From Prorocentrum cordatum (lineage: Eukaryota > Sar > Dinophyceae > Prorocentrales > Prorocentraceae): a stretch of DNA of 64,000 bases. Both the position numbers and the translations under genes were made by a program. Position 1 is the stretch's first letter. Each line of letters begins with the position of its first letter. A model generated the notes under the pieces. The model was given only the letters and a program-made list of their open reading frames with translations. It ran no database searches and was not told the DNA's origin. The DNA is taken from assembly GCA_963575745.1 (NCBI GenBank), contig CAUYUJ010010447.1, positions 15,001 through 79,000 of the forward strand. Direction: 5' to 3'. Shown one piece after another: positions 11,097 to 21,621 of the stretch.

Positions 11097-12611
11097 TCGC
11101 GATCTATCTTGAATTTAGACATCGACGCCATGGAGGCAATGAAGTTCAAGTGCCCGAGAAACATCTCGGCCGCCAAGACGATGGCGGCGTTGTGGAGGCC
11201 ACAACAACATATGGTCGGCAGCATCGTCGACGGCATTGCAGACTACTACTGGCTGGTGCCACCCGACATTGTGAAAAATGCAAACCTGTCGGCCACGATC
11301 GTGGCTGATCTTCTGCAACACGCCGCAGGTGTTCTCGAGTCTCGCAGAGTTCCGATGCCGACGCATTTGCGCGTCCACTCGGACAATGCCGGAGGTGAAA
11401 TCAAGAACCAAACGTTCATGAAGTTCCTGGCGTTCCTGTCGCACAAGGAGCACTTCGATTGCACGGAGATGACGCAGTTTCAACCTGGACATAGTCACGG
11501 CCGCATTGATCAAAATTTCAGCGTCGTGGGGACGGCGCTCAATAAGAGCCAGGCGTTGGAGACACCAAGTGATTTCAAGGCTCGCATAGAAACCACAGGT
11601 GGAGATGGAAAGCGACCCCTACGTGTTTCTGAGTTGGGCGCAGTGTACGATTGGAAATCGTTTTTCGATCCCCTTCGCGTCGCCCCGCACAACCACGTGC
11701 AGACACACGCCATGACGCTGCAGAACTCGGAGGCGTGCCACGTGTTCAGATTTTTCCGCCGCGACCGCATGCGCAGTCTCCCCGGCGAGCTGAGCTCGGT
11801 CACAACAGAGCCAAAGTCTGTCTTCCCGGAGCCGCCTGCCGAGGACGACATCATCTTTGTCACTAAGCATTACGTCGGTTCCCAGACATATGCTCAAGTA
11901 CCAGAAGTATTTTGCCCTGGATCCCGCATGCGAGCTCTTGACCCAGGAGGCCCAGGTGCTGCATCGGGGCGCGTGCAGTTTTCGGATCGCCAGGTCAAAG
12001 AGTTCAGGAAAACGGCTACGACGTTGGCTCAGGCACCGTGGAACATGCATCGCGCGAATGAGTGGCTCACCAACCTGGTAGAGAATAACATTGCGGGCTA
12101 CGCTGAGGGTTGGGTGCCGCCCGTGATTGAGCATCTCGTGACGACGGCCACCAAGGAGCCCTTCTTCCCCCGCCATCCAGCGAGGGAGGCCCCTGCAGCG
12201 GCAGTACCTGTTCGGATGGAAGACGATGGCTCAAAGAGAAAAAGGATCCGCATTGCAGGTAAGAGCACCCCGGCCAGCGCATCCTCCTCCCAGCGGGATC
12301 GCAACGTTGCGTCTCCATCGATGGCGCAAGGACTCTCCGGCGCCCCGCTGGAGCAGGTCAGCGAGGCTGGGGCCCCACCGAACGTGATGGCCCCACCAGC
12401 GGCGCCGCAAGGGCTTCTCCCACCAAACGTGCTTCGCAGACCATCGGCGGCAGAACAAGCGCCTCGACTGATTTCAGAGAGAAGGAAACGAAATCTCCTC
12501 GCCATACCTGATGAACCGAGCATCGGTTGTTCTAAGTGCCGCCAAGCTGTTGGGGGCTGCAAAGAATGCCGCACTCGTAGGGATGGTTGGCGTTTCGTGC
12601 ATGGCATGTGA
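11097..12611 (+). CDS. DUF7869-like protein, 5' end lost in gap
   Basis: The frame is open from the gap edge to the TGA at 12609-12611 (about 504 codons), so the N-terminus is missing. Residues near LRVHSDNAGGEIKNQTFMKF, then CTEMTQFQPGHSHGRIDQNFSVVGTALNK and LETPSDFKARI, match the pattern I know for DUF7869, a domain found in multicopy, probably transposon-derived proteins of plants and algae: an acidic D/N residue pair, a GHxHxxxD motif and LETPxDF. The downstream part is less conserved and ends in a basic KRKRIR stretch and a Cys-rich tail (GCSKCRQAVGGCKECRTRRDG), possibly zinc binding. It opens a block of plus-strand genes with a methyltransferase 0.8 kb downstream. Catalytic activity is not shown. 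The assignment rests on motif memory. Confidence 0.65.
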   Translation, partial: SRSILNLDIDAMEAMKFKCPRNISAAKTMAALWRPQQHMVGSIVDGIADYYWLVPPDIVKNANLSATIVADLLQHAAGVLESRRVPMPTHLRVHSDNAGGEIKNQTFMKFLAFLSHKEHFDCTEMTQFQPGHSHGRIDQNFSVVGTALNKSQALETPSDFKARIETTGGDGKRPLRVSELGAVYDWKSFFDPLRVAPHNHVQTHAMTLQNSEACHVFRFFRRDRMRSLPGELSSVTTEPKSVFPEPPAEDDIIFVTKHYVGSQTYAQVPEVFCPGSRMRALDPGGPGAASGRVQFSDRQVKEFRKTATTLAQAPWNMHRANEWLTNLVENNIAGYAEGWVPPVIEHLVTTATKEPFFPRHPAREAPAAAVPVRMEDDGSKRKRIRIAGKSTPASASSSQRDRNVASPSMAQGLSGAPLEQVSEAGAPPNVMAPPAAPQGLLPPNVLRRPSAAEQAPRLISERRKRNLLAIPDEPSIGCSKCRQAVGGCKECRTRRDGWRFVHGM

Positions 12612-13434
12612 TGCAGACATGTATGCGTCTGGCCTGGCAAGTGGGCTATGGATTGATGGCTCGCTCAACGGTTCTTCGCCACTCAATAAGGTGGGCATCA
12701 ACTCGCTAACAAAAAGCAATCTCCAGCATCATCTTCAGTCATCTACCATTTTGCCACCCTCATTACCCCAGGCATCTGAGCATTACCATCTTCATACAAT
12801 CCCCTACATCCTGGCATGGCAATGCGCACCCTTATTCTCACAAAATGTTGCGCGCGGCAAAGCGCCTACAAAATCAGGACGAGACCCAACAATAACAATA
12901 TGATTTGGGTACGTGGCTGAAGTGGGAGCGCAGGTGAGCCGCGTAGGTCGCGCCAAGGAGTGCCGACATGGATACCACCCACCTTTTGTATGAAGTGCGA
13001 CCCCGGCCCGAGACCCTGGAAGGTATTGAGCGTGCCCTAGACAACGGCCTTCGGGGGCAGGAGGGGCCCACAATTTGCGGAGCGTTCCAAAGGAACGGCT
13101 TCAATGGGGGGAGAGAGTTAGCTATCTAGGGGGGCCGTCGCCAAATACATGATAACAAAAATTCATACAACTATCTGGAGACCTTCCTGGGGGGGGGCAA
13201 GACAGCCAGAGAAAGGAGCATGTTGAGAGCGGCCATCATGTCCCAAATAACTTCCGACTCCAGAGCTTCCAACATCTTGATCCCTACCCCCAGCCCCTTA
13301 CCTCCATCCCCGTACCTCCATCCCCTTACTTCCACCCCCATACCTCATTGCGTTTTAAGGTGAGTGTGTAAGACATCGAACAAGTGGGTCTGCACAGCGG
13401 TTCCGTCACTGTTTCCACAGCGTTGTCGTCAAGG
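12612..13434 (+). other. Intergenic, DUF7869-like gene to methyltransferase
   Basis: No gene recognised. A short CCCCTTACCTCCATC-type repeat lies at about 13285-13345. A pyrimidine stretch with CCACAG at about 13410-13421, just before the methyltransferase ATG, could serve as a splice or trans-splice acceptor. Confidence 0.45.
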
Positions 13435-15012
13435 ATGCGGCGTCAGGCCAGCCCCGAACCAAGTGCGCCACATTTGATTTCTGACTCTGAAGAATGTAGC
13501 GATGTGCAGCATGTGCTCAGTGACGCGCTACCTCCCAGGAGGGTTACTTGGGCAGAGGCCGTGTGTGATGAGTTGCAGCAGGCAGGGAAGCTGGAAAATC
13601 TGCATTGGACAATCACGTACGGAGATGACTGCAGCGGGGCCAGGGCCCCGATGGAAGCATTGCAGCAACTGCGGTCCACAATTCGCGCCCGGGGTGGTGG
13701 TACATTGGAGATAATTGACAAATTCGCCAGTGAGTGCCCAGGGAAAGAGGGGGACGGACCTCGCCAATTCATAGAGTCCCGCTACAGGCCAGAGATTATC
13801 TTCGAGACTGCGCACCGGGGAAGCGCCACGTGGGCAGAGAATTGGCGCCCCAAACAAATTGTGCGAATTCCTGGCGCGTTAGATGTGTACGTGGCCGGGT
13901 GGGTCTGCAGGGACGTGTCCACAATGAATCACCACCGCAATAAACCATTGCTTCCTGGCACGGACCCACGCGTAAGAGATGGCCGCGCTGGTGAAAGCAG
14001 TCAGACTTTGGAGTCTAGCATTGAATATATCAGGCTGCATCGGCCACTTATCGTGGTGCTAGAAAACGTTGTGCGCGACGCAGTATTGAAGTCGTCCAGA
14101 TGGCATTCAAGAGGATTGGCGGCTACGCAGTCATCGTGTGATTAGTGGACAGCCGAACAATGGGCGTGTTCATGTCAAGGAGGAGGTTGCATGCAGTCGC
14201 TGTGAACACAAGGAGGCTGCAACTTGTTGCGCCTATCGATCAATGGCCTCAGGAGATCATCAGAATTGCGCAGCGGATCACACCCATCCCTTTGGACGCA
14301 TCGCTGATGCCATCCACCGCAAACGTTGTGCCATTGACTTGCCGCGAGACGACGAATCCTCAATGGGCTGGCGTACACGCAGCCATCCGCAGTGCCTTGT
14401 CGCTTCCAGCCAGGGTTGAGTTGCTCAAGAAAACTGTGAGTCATTATCCGACCGCATCATCACTGACACGTCTCCATGCAAGATGTACTTGGTATGCATT
14501 GGGAGGTCGCAGTGCGCAATGGTATTTCTCCGAATGACCACCATTTCGTGTGGGGCCTGACCAACTCGGTGAAGTTCTTCCCCTGCGCCAAAGACCGCCG
14601 GTCAGCAGGGATTGTACCATGTGTTTTGCGCGGGCGCGTGCTCTGGGATACAAAGATGGGGCGGCCGCTGACAGGCGCAGAGCTGATGCGGGTGCACGGC
14701 TTCTGGATGGAGACGGGCGCGCAGCTGCCGGAGGCCGCGTTGAAGAGCCTTGCTGGCGACGCCATATCGGTGGCCCCAGTTGGCTGCATTTTGGCAGTCG
14801 CCTTAGCCAATACTGTGCCTGGCCGAAGCGGCCAGACGCGCGACGCGGGATCAGTGTGGATAGGGCCCTCGGCGCGACGAGGTTTGGACACCAGCCTGGA
14901 TAATCTCATGAAGATGGCCACTGCGGCGACGAATGGCACGCAGGACGGCGAGAAGCGCACGAAACGGAAGCGCCACGTGAGATCAAGCCAGAGCACAAAG
15001 GCCAGTTGCTAG
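13435..15012 (+). pseudogene. C5-cytosine DNA methyltransferase, frame-broken
   Basis: DNA (cytosine-5) methyltransferases transfer a methyl group from SAM to cytosine. Ordered motifs are visible: I-like YGDDCSGARAPMEAL (about 13619); IV VAGWVCRDVS with the nucleophile Cys codon at 13906-13908 (the usual Pro before it is Val); VI VVLENV (about 14053-14070); VIII MSRRRLHAVAV (about 14172); IX RPLTGAELMRVHGF (about 14660); X GDAISVAPVGC (about 14755). ATG 13435 is chosen because the frame carrying motifs I-VI has no better start. Motifs I-VI and IX-X lie in frame 1, motif VIII in frame 0. The first switch (about 14068-14112) needs a one-base loss and is followed by TGA at 14139-14141. The second fits a 70-nt GT-AG intron (14436-14505). 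Probably a pseudogene unless the breaks are assembly errors. Methyltransferases captured by dinoflagellate retrotransposons have been reported. Confidence 0.75.
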
Positions 15013-15069
15013 GCACAGCAAAAAGGCGCGCCCATTTTTCTCATCAGCCCAGCGGTTTCATATCTATCA

Positions 15070-15086
15070 GGTGGGCATGGCTCGCT
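15070..15086 (+). ncRNA. Intergenic hairpin motif, copy 1
   Basis: GGTGGGCATGGCTCGCT: a 7-bp stem (GGTGGGC with GCTCGCT, allowing G-U) and loop ATG, 58 bases after the methyltransferase stop. See the finding on the hairpin family. Confidence 0.5.
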
Positions 15087-15099
15087 GATCGATCCATCG

Positions 15100-15116
15100 G
15101 GTGGGCATAGCTCGCC
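15100..15116 (+). ncRNA. Intergenic hairpin motif, copy 2
   Basis: GGTGGGCATAGCTCGCC, loop ATA; 13 bases after copy 1. Confidence 0.5.
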
Positions 15117-15234
15117 GTAGTATCGTAGAAGCAAAACCCCAGTCTAGAATATCGCCTTCACGCTGTCTGCGTAGTTGCATGGGTTCAAGCAAGCGCTTAC
15201 ATATTTCAAGATATTTCCGCGCGAGTGTTCTTAC

Positions 15235-15501
15235 ATGGCGAGTCCTGGGGCACCCGTGGAAGCGCTTGTGGAAGCGATCCAGACGCGCCTGCTGGAATCA
15301 CAGTTGGTCCTTCCTTTACAAGAAGAGCGAGATAGAACCCGATCTCCTGCGCGTCGCCCACGACCACCACCTGTCCAAGAAGCAAGGGCTGCCATCATGA
15401 ACCAAGTACGTTCTTATCTTGGCTTGATTCAGGGGGCCATGCTAGCCGTGACCATGAGCTACGGGAACCAAATCTTGCAGGACGTTGTCAATGACCATTG
15501 A
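15235..15501 (+). CDS. Hypothetical 88-aa protein
   Basis: ATG at 15235, TGA at 15499. The N-terminal half is Glu/Leu-rich (ALVEAIQTRLLESQLVLPLQEERDRT), followed by an Arg/Pro linker (RSPARRPRPPPVQ) and a hydrophobic C-terminal part (YLGLIQGAMLAVTMSYG) that could be a short amphipathic or membrane helix. No known family. The downstream ORF starts inside its last codons. It lies between the hairpins and the large gene of the same block. It may be one half of a longer protein split by a frameshift. Confidence 0.4.
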   Translation: MASPGAPVEALVEAIQTRLLESQLVLPLQEERDRTRSPARRPRPPPVQEARAAIMNQVRSYLGLIQGAMLAVTMSYGNQILQDVVNDH

Positions 15502-15751
15502 CGAAATTCGCAGCGAGATGGACGGCAACTCACATAATGACCGCCCCAATCAGAGCCCCCCCAACCCTGCCGCGCCCCCAGAGGCGCGCGACCTCTACAA
15601 TAAAATGTTCAGGTTGGAGAAGAAGATGTCCGATCTCTGGCAGTCCATCGAGAACGTCGACCGCACGTTCAATGAGGTGAACGTGCTAGTCGGCCAGATG
15701 CTGCAGATGCAGGAGGATGCCCACTCGAGGATCCCGCGCCAGCGGGTTTGA
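15491..15751 (+). CDS. Hypothetical 86-aa coiled-coil protein
   Basis: The ATG at 15491 overlaps the previous ORF by 11 nt, in the next frame. The Pro/Asn-rich start is followed by a heptad-like segment (LYNKMFRLEKKMSDLWQSI, then DRTFNEVNVLVGQMLQMQEDA) suggesting a short coiled coil. No known family. The overlap suggests either a frameshift joining the two ORFs or real overlapping genes. Confidence 0.4.
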   Translation: MTIDEIRSEMDGNSHNDRPNQSPPNPAAPPEARDLYNKMFRLEKKMSDLWQSIENVDRTFNEVNVLVGQMLQMQEDAHSRIPRQRV

Positions 15752-15888
15752 AGCTATCTGCGGCCGCCCAGGCCCATCCATGATCCATATTGCTTCTGTA
15801 AGCAGCGCAGCTTGCGTCGGTGGCCCCAAAACCCGATGGCACAGGTGCTTTCATATCGCCTCGTCGGTTCAGCCTTGGTCATCTCACA

Positions 15889-15905
15889 GGTGGGCATAGC
15901 TCGCC
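15889..15905 (+). ncRNA. Intergenic hairpin motif, copy 3
   Basis: GGTGGGCATAGCTCGCC, identical to copy 2, followed by gtattagcgcg, which is also found after copy 5. It lies 138 bases after the preceding stop codon. Confidence 0.5.
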
Positions 15906-15929
15906 GTATTAGCGCGCAAGCAGATCATT

Positions 15930-16015
15930 TTGCTCCTCTTTCTCCTCCTTCTCCTCCTGCCTCATTCCTCCTCCTCCGCCTTCCCTGCTCCTGCCTCCTT
16001 CCCCATTCTCATTCT
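15930..16015. repeat. (TCC)n-like pyrimidine tract
   Basis: Short imperfect TCC/CTCCT run, the only such tract in the 11-20 kb gene block. Confidence 0.75.
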
Positions 16016-16084
16016 TGATCGTGCGCGCCCTCTTCCTCGGCCTTCCCTGCCATTGCCAATTCCTCCCCGCCCCCGCCCCGCCGC

Positions 16085-16345
16085 CGCCCATTTGGCCCGA
16101 ACTCGGTTGCGCGATATCTTACATCCGACTTCCGGCGAATTCAAACGAACAAGCCCGATTTCCTTATGTAAATCCCAAATGGCCCGAAGTTGGCCCTCCA
16201 AACCACGTGTGTTTTGACAGCCGGGATCCGGAGATTTGTCGTTTGGGCCCGGAGATCCGGCGAATTCAAACGAACTGGCCCGGACTCGGTTGCACGATTT
16301 CTTACATCCGACTTCCGGCGAAATCAAACGACTTCGCCCGAACTC
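16085..16345. repeat. Tandem CCCGAACTCGGTTGC repeat
   Basis: The stretch with TGGCCCGAACTCGGTTGC, CTTACATCCGACTTCCGGCG and AATCAAACGA occurs at 16092-16150 and again at 16277-16340, with a partial unit at about 16238-16275. It sits directly upstream of the large gene, so may be a promoter or UTR duplication. Confidence 0.7.
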
Positions 16346-16526
16346 TCTGGGAGTCAGATCTGGCGTCCTGCCGCGCTCGGCGGCCAGCGCCCCATGTCGC
16401 TGCGCGCTTTCATGGTTCCCAAGGAGGAGCCGCCCGACAGCCCGCAGGCGAAGCAGGAGAGGGGGCAACTGCCCATGGAAGACTTCTCGGAGCCTTTGAG
16501 CTGCTGGAGGCCCAGCGCAGTATATC

Positions 16527-19500
16527 ATGCAAGAGTGCCCCGACGAAAGCACGGCCACCGCCATGGCTCAGCACCTGGACGCCTTCTTCGAAGAGGATCC
16601 AACTCTTAGCTACGGGACAAAGGAGTTGTTCTACAGCGCCGCAGGGGAGACGGAGCTCATCGTCAGGATCACAGACTTGGGCTTCTCAGACGATGTGACT
16701 ACCAAAGGCATGCCGCGGCTTCATACATCCTTGTCATTGGTAGACAGCATCCTCAGCGGCGGATTTGTGACGATCAGCGACCCCATACTAGCGTGGCCAA
16801 ATCCGAAGACTAAAGACAAGGCTCACTGGTGGCTATCGTACGTCAGGGGCCACGCCCGAGCATGCGCCGCCATCGTCAGGTGCATCACTATTTACAAGAA
16901 GTTTGGTAACGTCGAGAAGCGTTTGGACGCTGGAGGCCAAAGTTTGTTGGTATATTTGAGAGCAGTCCGTGTTCGTTGCCATGATGTTGCTCCAGACATG
17001 ATGTCGGTTGCCTTCGAGAGCGCACTTTTAGCCCACCGCGGAAGCATTCGCAAAGCTCATGATGTGCTCAGTTGGATCCAGAAGCTCGAGAAGGTGTCTG
17101 TGGCCACAGGCTGGTCAGAAGACGAAGTATTGACCAAGTGGAACCAGGGGTGCCCTTCGGACGCCCAGGTGACTGGAGCCAAGAAGGTGTGCTGTCTCAA
17201 CATCCTCAGGTCTGTCGACAAGGAAGGCCGTACTCTCCTCCTGGACCACGCGTCGAAATACGGTGAGAACAGCGCATTCCAAGATGATGCGTTCGCGTCC
17301 AAGAAGATACTTGCAGGGTACAAGCCGCGCATTGGGTCAGTGAAGTGGACCCGGCTGCTGACTGTCACGCACGAGTCGTTCAGGGCCATGATGATCGCCG
17401 TCATCAGTAGACACGAAGCAGCGCCAGAGGCAGCACGCACCAAAATCTCAAAGGCCAACCTTGAGAAGATCAGCGAGTTGTCAGCGTTGGCACATGCCAT
17501 CATTATGGACGCCATCGCCCAATACCCGCAGATTCCACATTCCGACCTCTCCGATGGGTTCCTCGCGCCCTTTGCGGAGGGCGACCCCGACATCACCCTA
17601 TCGCTTGAGACTGCCATCATGCAGAAGGAGGCCAACTTTAGCGTCACATATATTCCCGAGCTCAAGGAGTTGACCATATCGCTAACCGCTGGCGCACCTG
17701 GCGGTGATCCGCCAAAGGCTGCGGCGTTGAAGATGGAATCGGCTGAGCGTGAGAAACAAGAGTTTGAGCTGTTCAAGAATCGTGTCCGCCACGATGTCAG
17801 CGTGGCCAGCGCCTACATCGGCAAAGCTCGCGATCGCGAGACGGCCATGTACTACAAGACAGTGCAGCACCGTGTCTGGCGAGCCCAGGAGGCCGAGTCT
17901 GCGGCACAGTCGTTGTTTGATCCCTCTCACGTGAATTGCAAGATCACCCTTGTCACGTCGGCAGACCAAAAAGCTGTGACAAAGGCGGTTGGGCGAGTGA
18001 AAGAGCAATTAGCCAAGAACGCCCTGACGTCGAACACCTCTGTCAACACGTTTGCGCGCGTCAATTGGGCGGCGATGTCGCTATTCAATGCGAAGACCAC
18101 CAAGGCACAGCACGCGTTGTTGGTTGAGTTCGTTCGCTCCGACGGCCCGGCAATCGGGATGGCGCTTCTCCCAACATTCACCTACAAGAAGGGGCTTCGT
18201 TTACAAGGCGGAAGCAGGGGCGCAATCAAGCATCGGCCAGCACGGCCTCTTCATTGACAGATCTATATGCTTGCACTTTACTGAGAAACCAGAGGAGCGT
18301 TCAGAACGGCCACTCATGATCAAGGGGCCCTTGGCATTTGCGGACGACGGCTCCAACCGCATCAAAGCGTGGAAAGGGCATTCCAGCATTCCAGGATCCA
18401 GTCATTGCATGCGGCGCGGAGCTCTGCACCAAGGATATGGTCACTGTGGAAGATGCCGCGATGGAGGCGTTGCCTGCGACAATCGAGACGGACACGCACG
18501 CCAGCCAAGGAGAGAAACCTCACCAGCTTGGCGTGCCAGCTGACCTCCGCGTGCTCAACGCAACGCTTTCAGGTCTCCCAGGTGATCAACGGGGGGCGAC
18601 GATGGTGATCGACTTGTCCTTGCACACCGCTGACATGCTGAAGGCGTTCATCGCGTTCAGCGAGACTTTCGGGCAGCAAGTGGCATGCGTCGGCATGTGC
18701 GCAGACGAGATCTCCGTCGACTTCTGCAAGGCTGAGGGTACTCATTCCACCAAACAACGCATGTTAGCAGGCGACATGAAGGTGCCCCACTTCAATGTTC
18801 CGCCAGCTGAGGTGCCGTCTGATAGCCAGTCGCCAGAGATTGCCCAGCCGCAGCTCGTTGCCATGCGCTGGGCCCGCGACCGCCCGACGATTGCCGAAGT
18901 CGACCTGCTGAAATGGAGCGGACACGAGGTCACTGCGGCGCAGTTTTCAGACATGGTGGCGACGCTTGAGTTTGAAACTGGGTTCGACCTCGTAAAGGAC
19001 AAGGACAAGGACAAGGGGGAGACAGACAAGGGTGACAAGGCAGCTTCGCCTGGCAAGACAGGTGCCGACCCAGCGGAGCGCCCAGCAGAGGTCGCTCGGA
19101 CGACAGAGCCTGATACGTTCATCGACGAATCGACCATCGCTACTCAGATCATCCACGACGTCCCGCTCACTTCCATCAATGGCAAGACGGGGGAGCTCTA
19201 TCTACGCGTGTGCGTGCACAACGAGATGTGCATCGTCAACAAGGGCGCAGAGGCAGCAAAGGTGTCGCAAGGCGCCATGCTGGCTGGTTTCTCAAAAGGG
19301 AAGTGGACGAATGACATGCTTGAGGACAAGCCCGAGAAGCACATCAAGTTCGAGCTGGCCGATTGCGACAGTCTCGTCGTCTTCAACGCTCGGATGTGTC
19401 GCGTCGAGGCGCTTGTGAGTGAGAAGCGTTTGACAGAAAGTGCAGATGAGACGAGAGTGTGCTACCACAGCCTCGTGGAGAGCCCGACGGACGACGACCG

Positions 19501-19768
19501 CGCAGCCTTCAAGCTCAACGTCTCGCAGACAGTATACTATCGCTTGGCCGACGAGGCCGTCAAGGAGGAGGACAACGCTAAAGCTCCTTCTCAGAACAAC
19601 GTGGGCGGGACCATGCCGGCAACAGCGCGGGGCACCAAGAACGCAGGCATATGTTGGGTCATGCAGTGGCGCAAGAGGAAGGGCTTGCAACCCGCTCGCC
19701 CGCAGGTGTGCTGGAAGGCAAGCGACATCGACATCTTGCCTGGCAAGGCGTTGAAGCTCATCCAGTGA
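16527..19768 (+). pseudogene. Large dinoflagellate protein of unknown function, frame-broken
   Basis: Three collinear frames make one protein of about 1,080 residues: 16527-18195 (frame 0), about 18192-18372 (frame 1) and about 18372-19768 (frame 2). Both switches are one-base indels in short homopolymers: GGGG at 18191-18194 and AAAGGG at 18373-18378. The text reads through sensibly across them (TYKKGFVYKAEAG and AWKGIPAFQDPV). A start at ATG 16394 with two further shifts is possible (MSLRAFMVPKEEPPD). The first half is rich in helices (AHWWLSYVRGHARACAAIVRCI; KAHDVLSWIQKLEKV). The middle has a charged KDKDKDKGETDKGDK linker near 19000. The end is globular-looking (GELYLRVCVHNEMCIVNKG). I recognise no domain. 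It is the largest gene of the block and is followed by three hairpin copies. Confidence 0.6.
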
Positions 19769-19847
19769 GCTGGGCAAGCGGGCAGGGCGCCCCAGATTTT
19801 GATGGAGCGCGAGTGGCTACTCGCGCTAGCTCTCGATATTTTGAACA

Positions 19848-19868
19848 GGTGGGCTGAGCTAGCTCACC
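19848..19868 (+). ncRNA. Intergenic hairpin motif, copy 4
   Basis: GGTGGGC, loop TGAGCTA, GCTCACC. The third pair is T-A here instead of T-G as in most other copies, so the stem is retained. It lies 79 bases after the large gene. Confidence 0.5.
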
Positions 19869-19894
19869 GCACGGCGTCTTTGATATTTTGGACA

Positions 19895-19911
19895 GGTGGG
19901 CACAGCTCGCC
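19895..19911 (+). ncRNA. Intergenic hairpin motif, copy 5
   Basis: GGTGGGCACAGCTCGCC, followed by tgttagcgcga as after copy 3. Both copies 4 and 5 are preceded by gatattttgRacag. Confidence 0.5.
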
Positions 19912-20128
19912 TGTTAGCGCGAATGCAATCATACCTCCTCCTCCCCCTTCCCCCCCGCCATCCTTATCATAGTGTTTCGCCTCCCTTGAAATCCACGAGG
20001 AGATCCAATATGCGGGGCCAAGTTCTAATTTCTCAAAGTGTTTCAACTCTCATTTCTGTGCCACCACGTTGCCCTCCTCTGAGCCTTCAGCATCATCACC
20101 ATATTGATAGCTGTATTCATATCATCTA

Positions 20129-20147
20129 GGTGGGTTATCAGCTCGCC
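20129..20147 (+). ncRNA. Intergenic hairpin motif, copy 6
   Basis: GGTGGGT, loop TATCA, GCTCGCC; the closing pair becomes T-G. Confidence 0.45.
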
Positions 20148-20514
20148 CCATCGTCTGGATTAGCATCATCATGATTGCCGAGTTGGGCGCTCACCCAGGT
20201 CTCCTCCGCGGGTTGGCGTCGCCGGCAAGTCTCTGCCAAGATATCCTCCCGGTCCTCGTGAGCCTTCCTTGGGCTTCCTTCCCTTGAAACCGAAATCTGG
20301 TTTAGTTCAATTTTTTACGCTTCGCGTATCCTCACCAGCCCATGTCACAACAGCAACTCTTGCGAAGCATGCCGACAGTCGTGTTTTTCAGGCGTGTTTC
20401 CGCCTGCCCCCGCATATCTCCCCTGTTTTTCTTTCCTCCCGCCTCTTTGTACATCCTCCTTGTGGTGGGAGCGGGAGAAGGACGAGGCGGAGGAGGAGGG
20501 AGAGAACACGCTCC

Positions 20515-20705
20515 TCGTGGTTTGAGTCGTTCGGGCTTCTCGTCCTGGTGTGTGTCGTTCGGGCCCTTTTTCCTGGTGTGAGTCGTTCGGGCTCTTCGTG
20601 GTGTGAGTCGTTCGGGCTCTTCGTCCTGGTGTGAGTCGTTCGGGCTTCTCGTGGTGTGAGTTGTTCGGGCCCCTCGTCCTGGTGTGAGTCGTTCGGGCCC
20701 CTCCT
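20515..20705. repeat. GTGAGTCGTTCGGGC minisatellite
   Basis: Eight or so units of gtgtgagtcgttcgggc followed by ttctcgtcctg or ccctcgtcctg. Confidence 0.85.
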
Positions 20706-20764
20706 CCTGCCCGTCCAGAAGCGACGCCCAGGCGAGTAGAGGGTCGTCCTGATGGGTTTTTCGG

Positions 20765-20895
20765 CGCTTTGGGTGCCTCGGGGGGGCCTCTTTGGGCCGT
20801 TTGGGATCCTCTTGGGGGCCTCCTGGGGGCCTCTTGGGGCCATCTTGGGGCCTCTTGGTGCCTCCTGGGCGCTTCTTGGGGCCATTTTGGAGGAC
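20765..20895. repeat. Helically phased repeat block 3
   Basis: CCTCTTGGGG/CATCTTGGGG units every 10-12 bp, same family as block 1. Confidence 0.65.
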
Positions 20896-21095
20896 ATCGA
20901 TCAAAGAAGAGGGGAGCTTTAATTCGCGCTGCCCCCTCAGAAGGCCAAACATGGGGCCAAAACCTTGGTACAATCAATGATTTGGGCTTGAAAGAAGAGG
21001 GGAGTTTTAATTAGCGCTGCCCCCTCAGAAGGCCAAAATGGGGCCAACACCGTAGTAAAATCAATGATTTTGGCTTCAAAGAAGGGGGGAGCATT
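20895..21095. repeat. 88-bp tandem duplication
   Basis: AAAGAAGAGGGGAGNTTTAATT, then GCGCTGCCCCCTCAGAAGGCC and CAATCAATGATTT, occurs at about 20902 and 20990, with a partial third start near 21075. Confidence 0.8.
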
Positions 21096-21621
21096 TTTCT
21101 GCCCCCCCCCGTTGGGGCCAGAATCCTCGTGAGGGGTGTCGTTTTTGAGCCCCCCCAGGAGTCGAAAAAGACCCCTCCAGCCACCCGCGGAGGGACCTCT
21201 CCAGGCCCAGGGGGAGGGGGTAGGGGGAGGGGTAAACCCCTCCCCGAAAGGGAAGAAGGGGGGTTGAGAACAGAGAGAGCTCGCTAAACCACTCACGCCC
21301 GAAGGGCTGGTGGGATTCTTGCTTGCAGGTGGGTCCTCATTGACAGCTCGTGGGCCCAATGGACTCCAGGATGAGGCCCAAGATGGGCCAGGAGATCCCT
21401 TTTGAGGCCTTTTTGGGGCCCTCTTGGGACCTGGGCGCATGGCCCCGCGAAGGCAAGGGGCCCATTAGGCCACGGGGCTCGCCAATTGACACCATCAGTG
21501 TGAAGTCAGCGCACCTTGATCGCAAATTGATGGGCATTTTCTCAGGGCTCCAAGGGGCGGCGGGCGATCCAGCGCCCGAGCGGCGGCTGCGGAACGCATG
21601 GTGGAAGTGGGTTAATGCGAT
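21096..21621. other. No gene recognised
   Basis: G- and C-runs to about 21250, then unremarkable sequence. ORFs here carry no recognisable domain. Confidence 0.4.
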
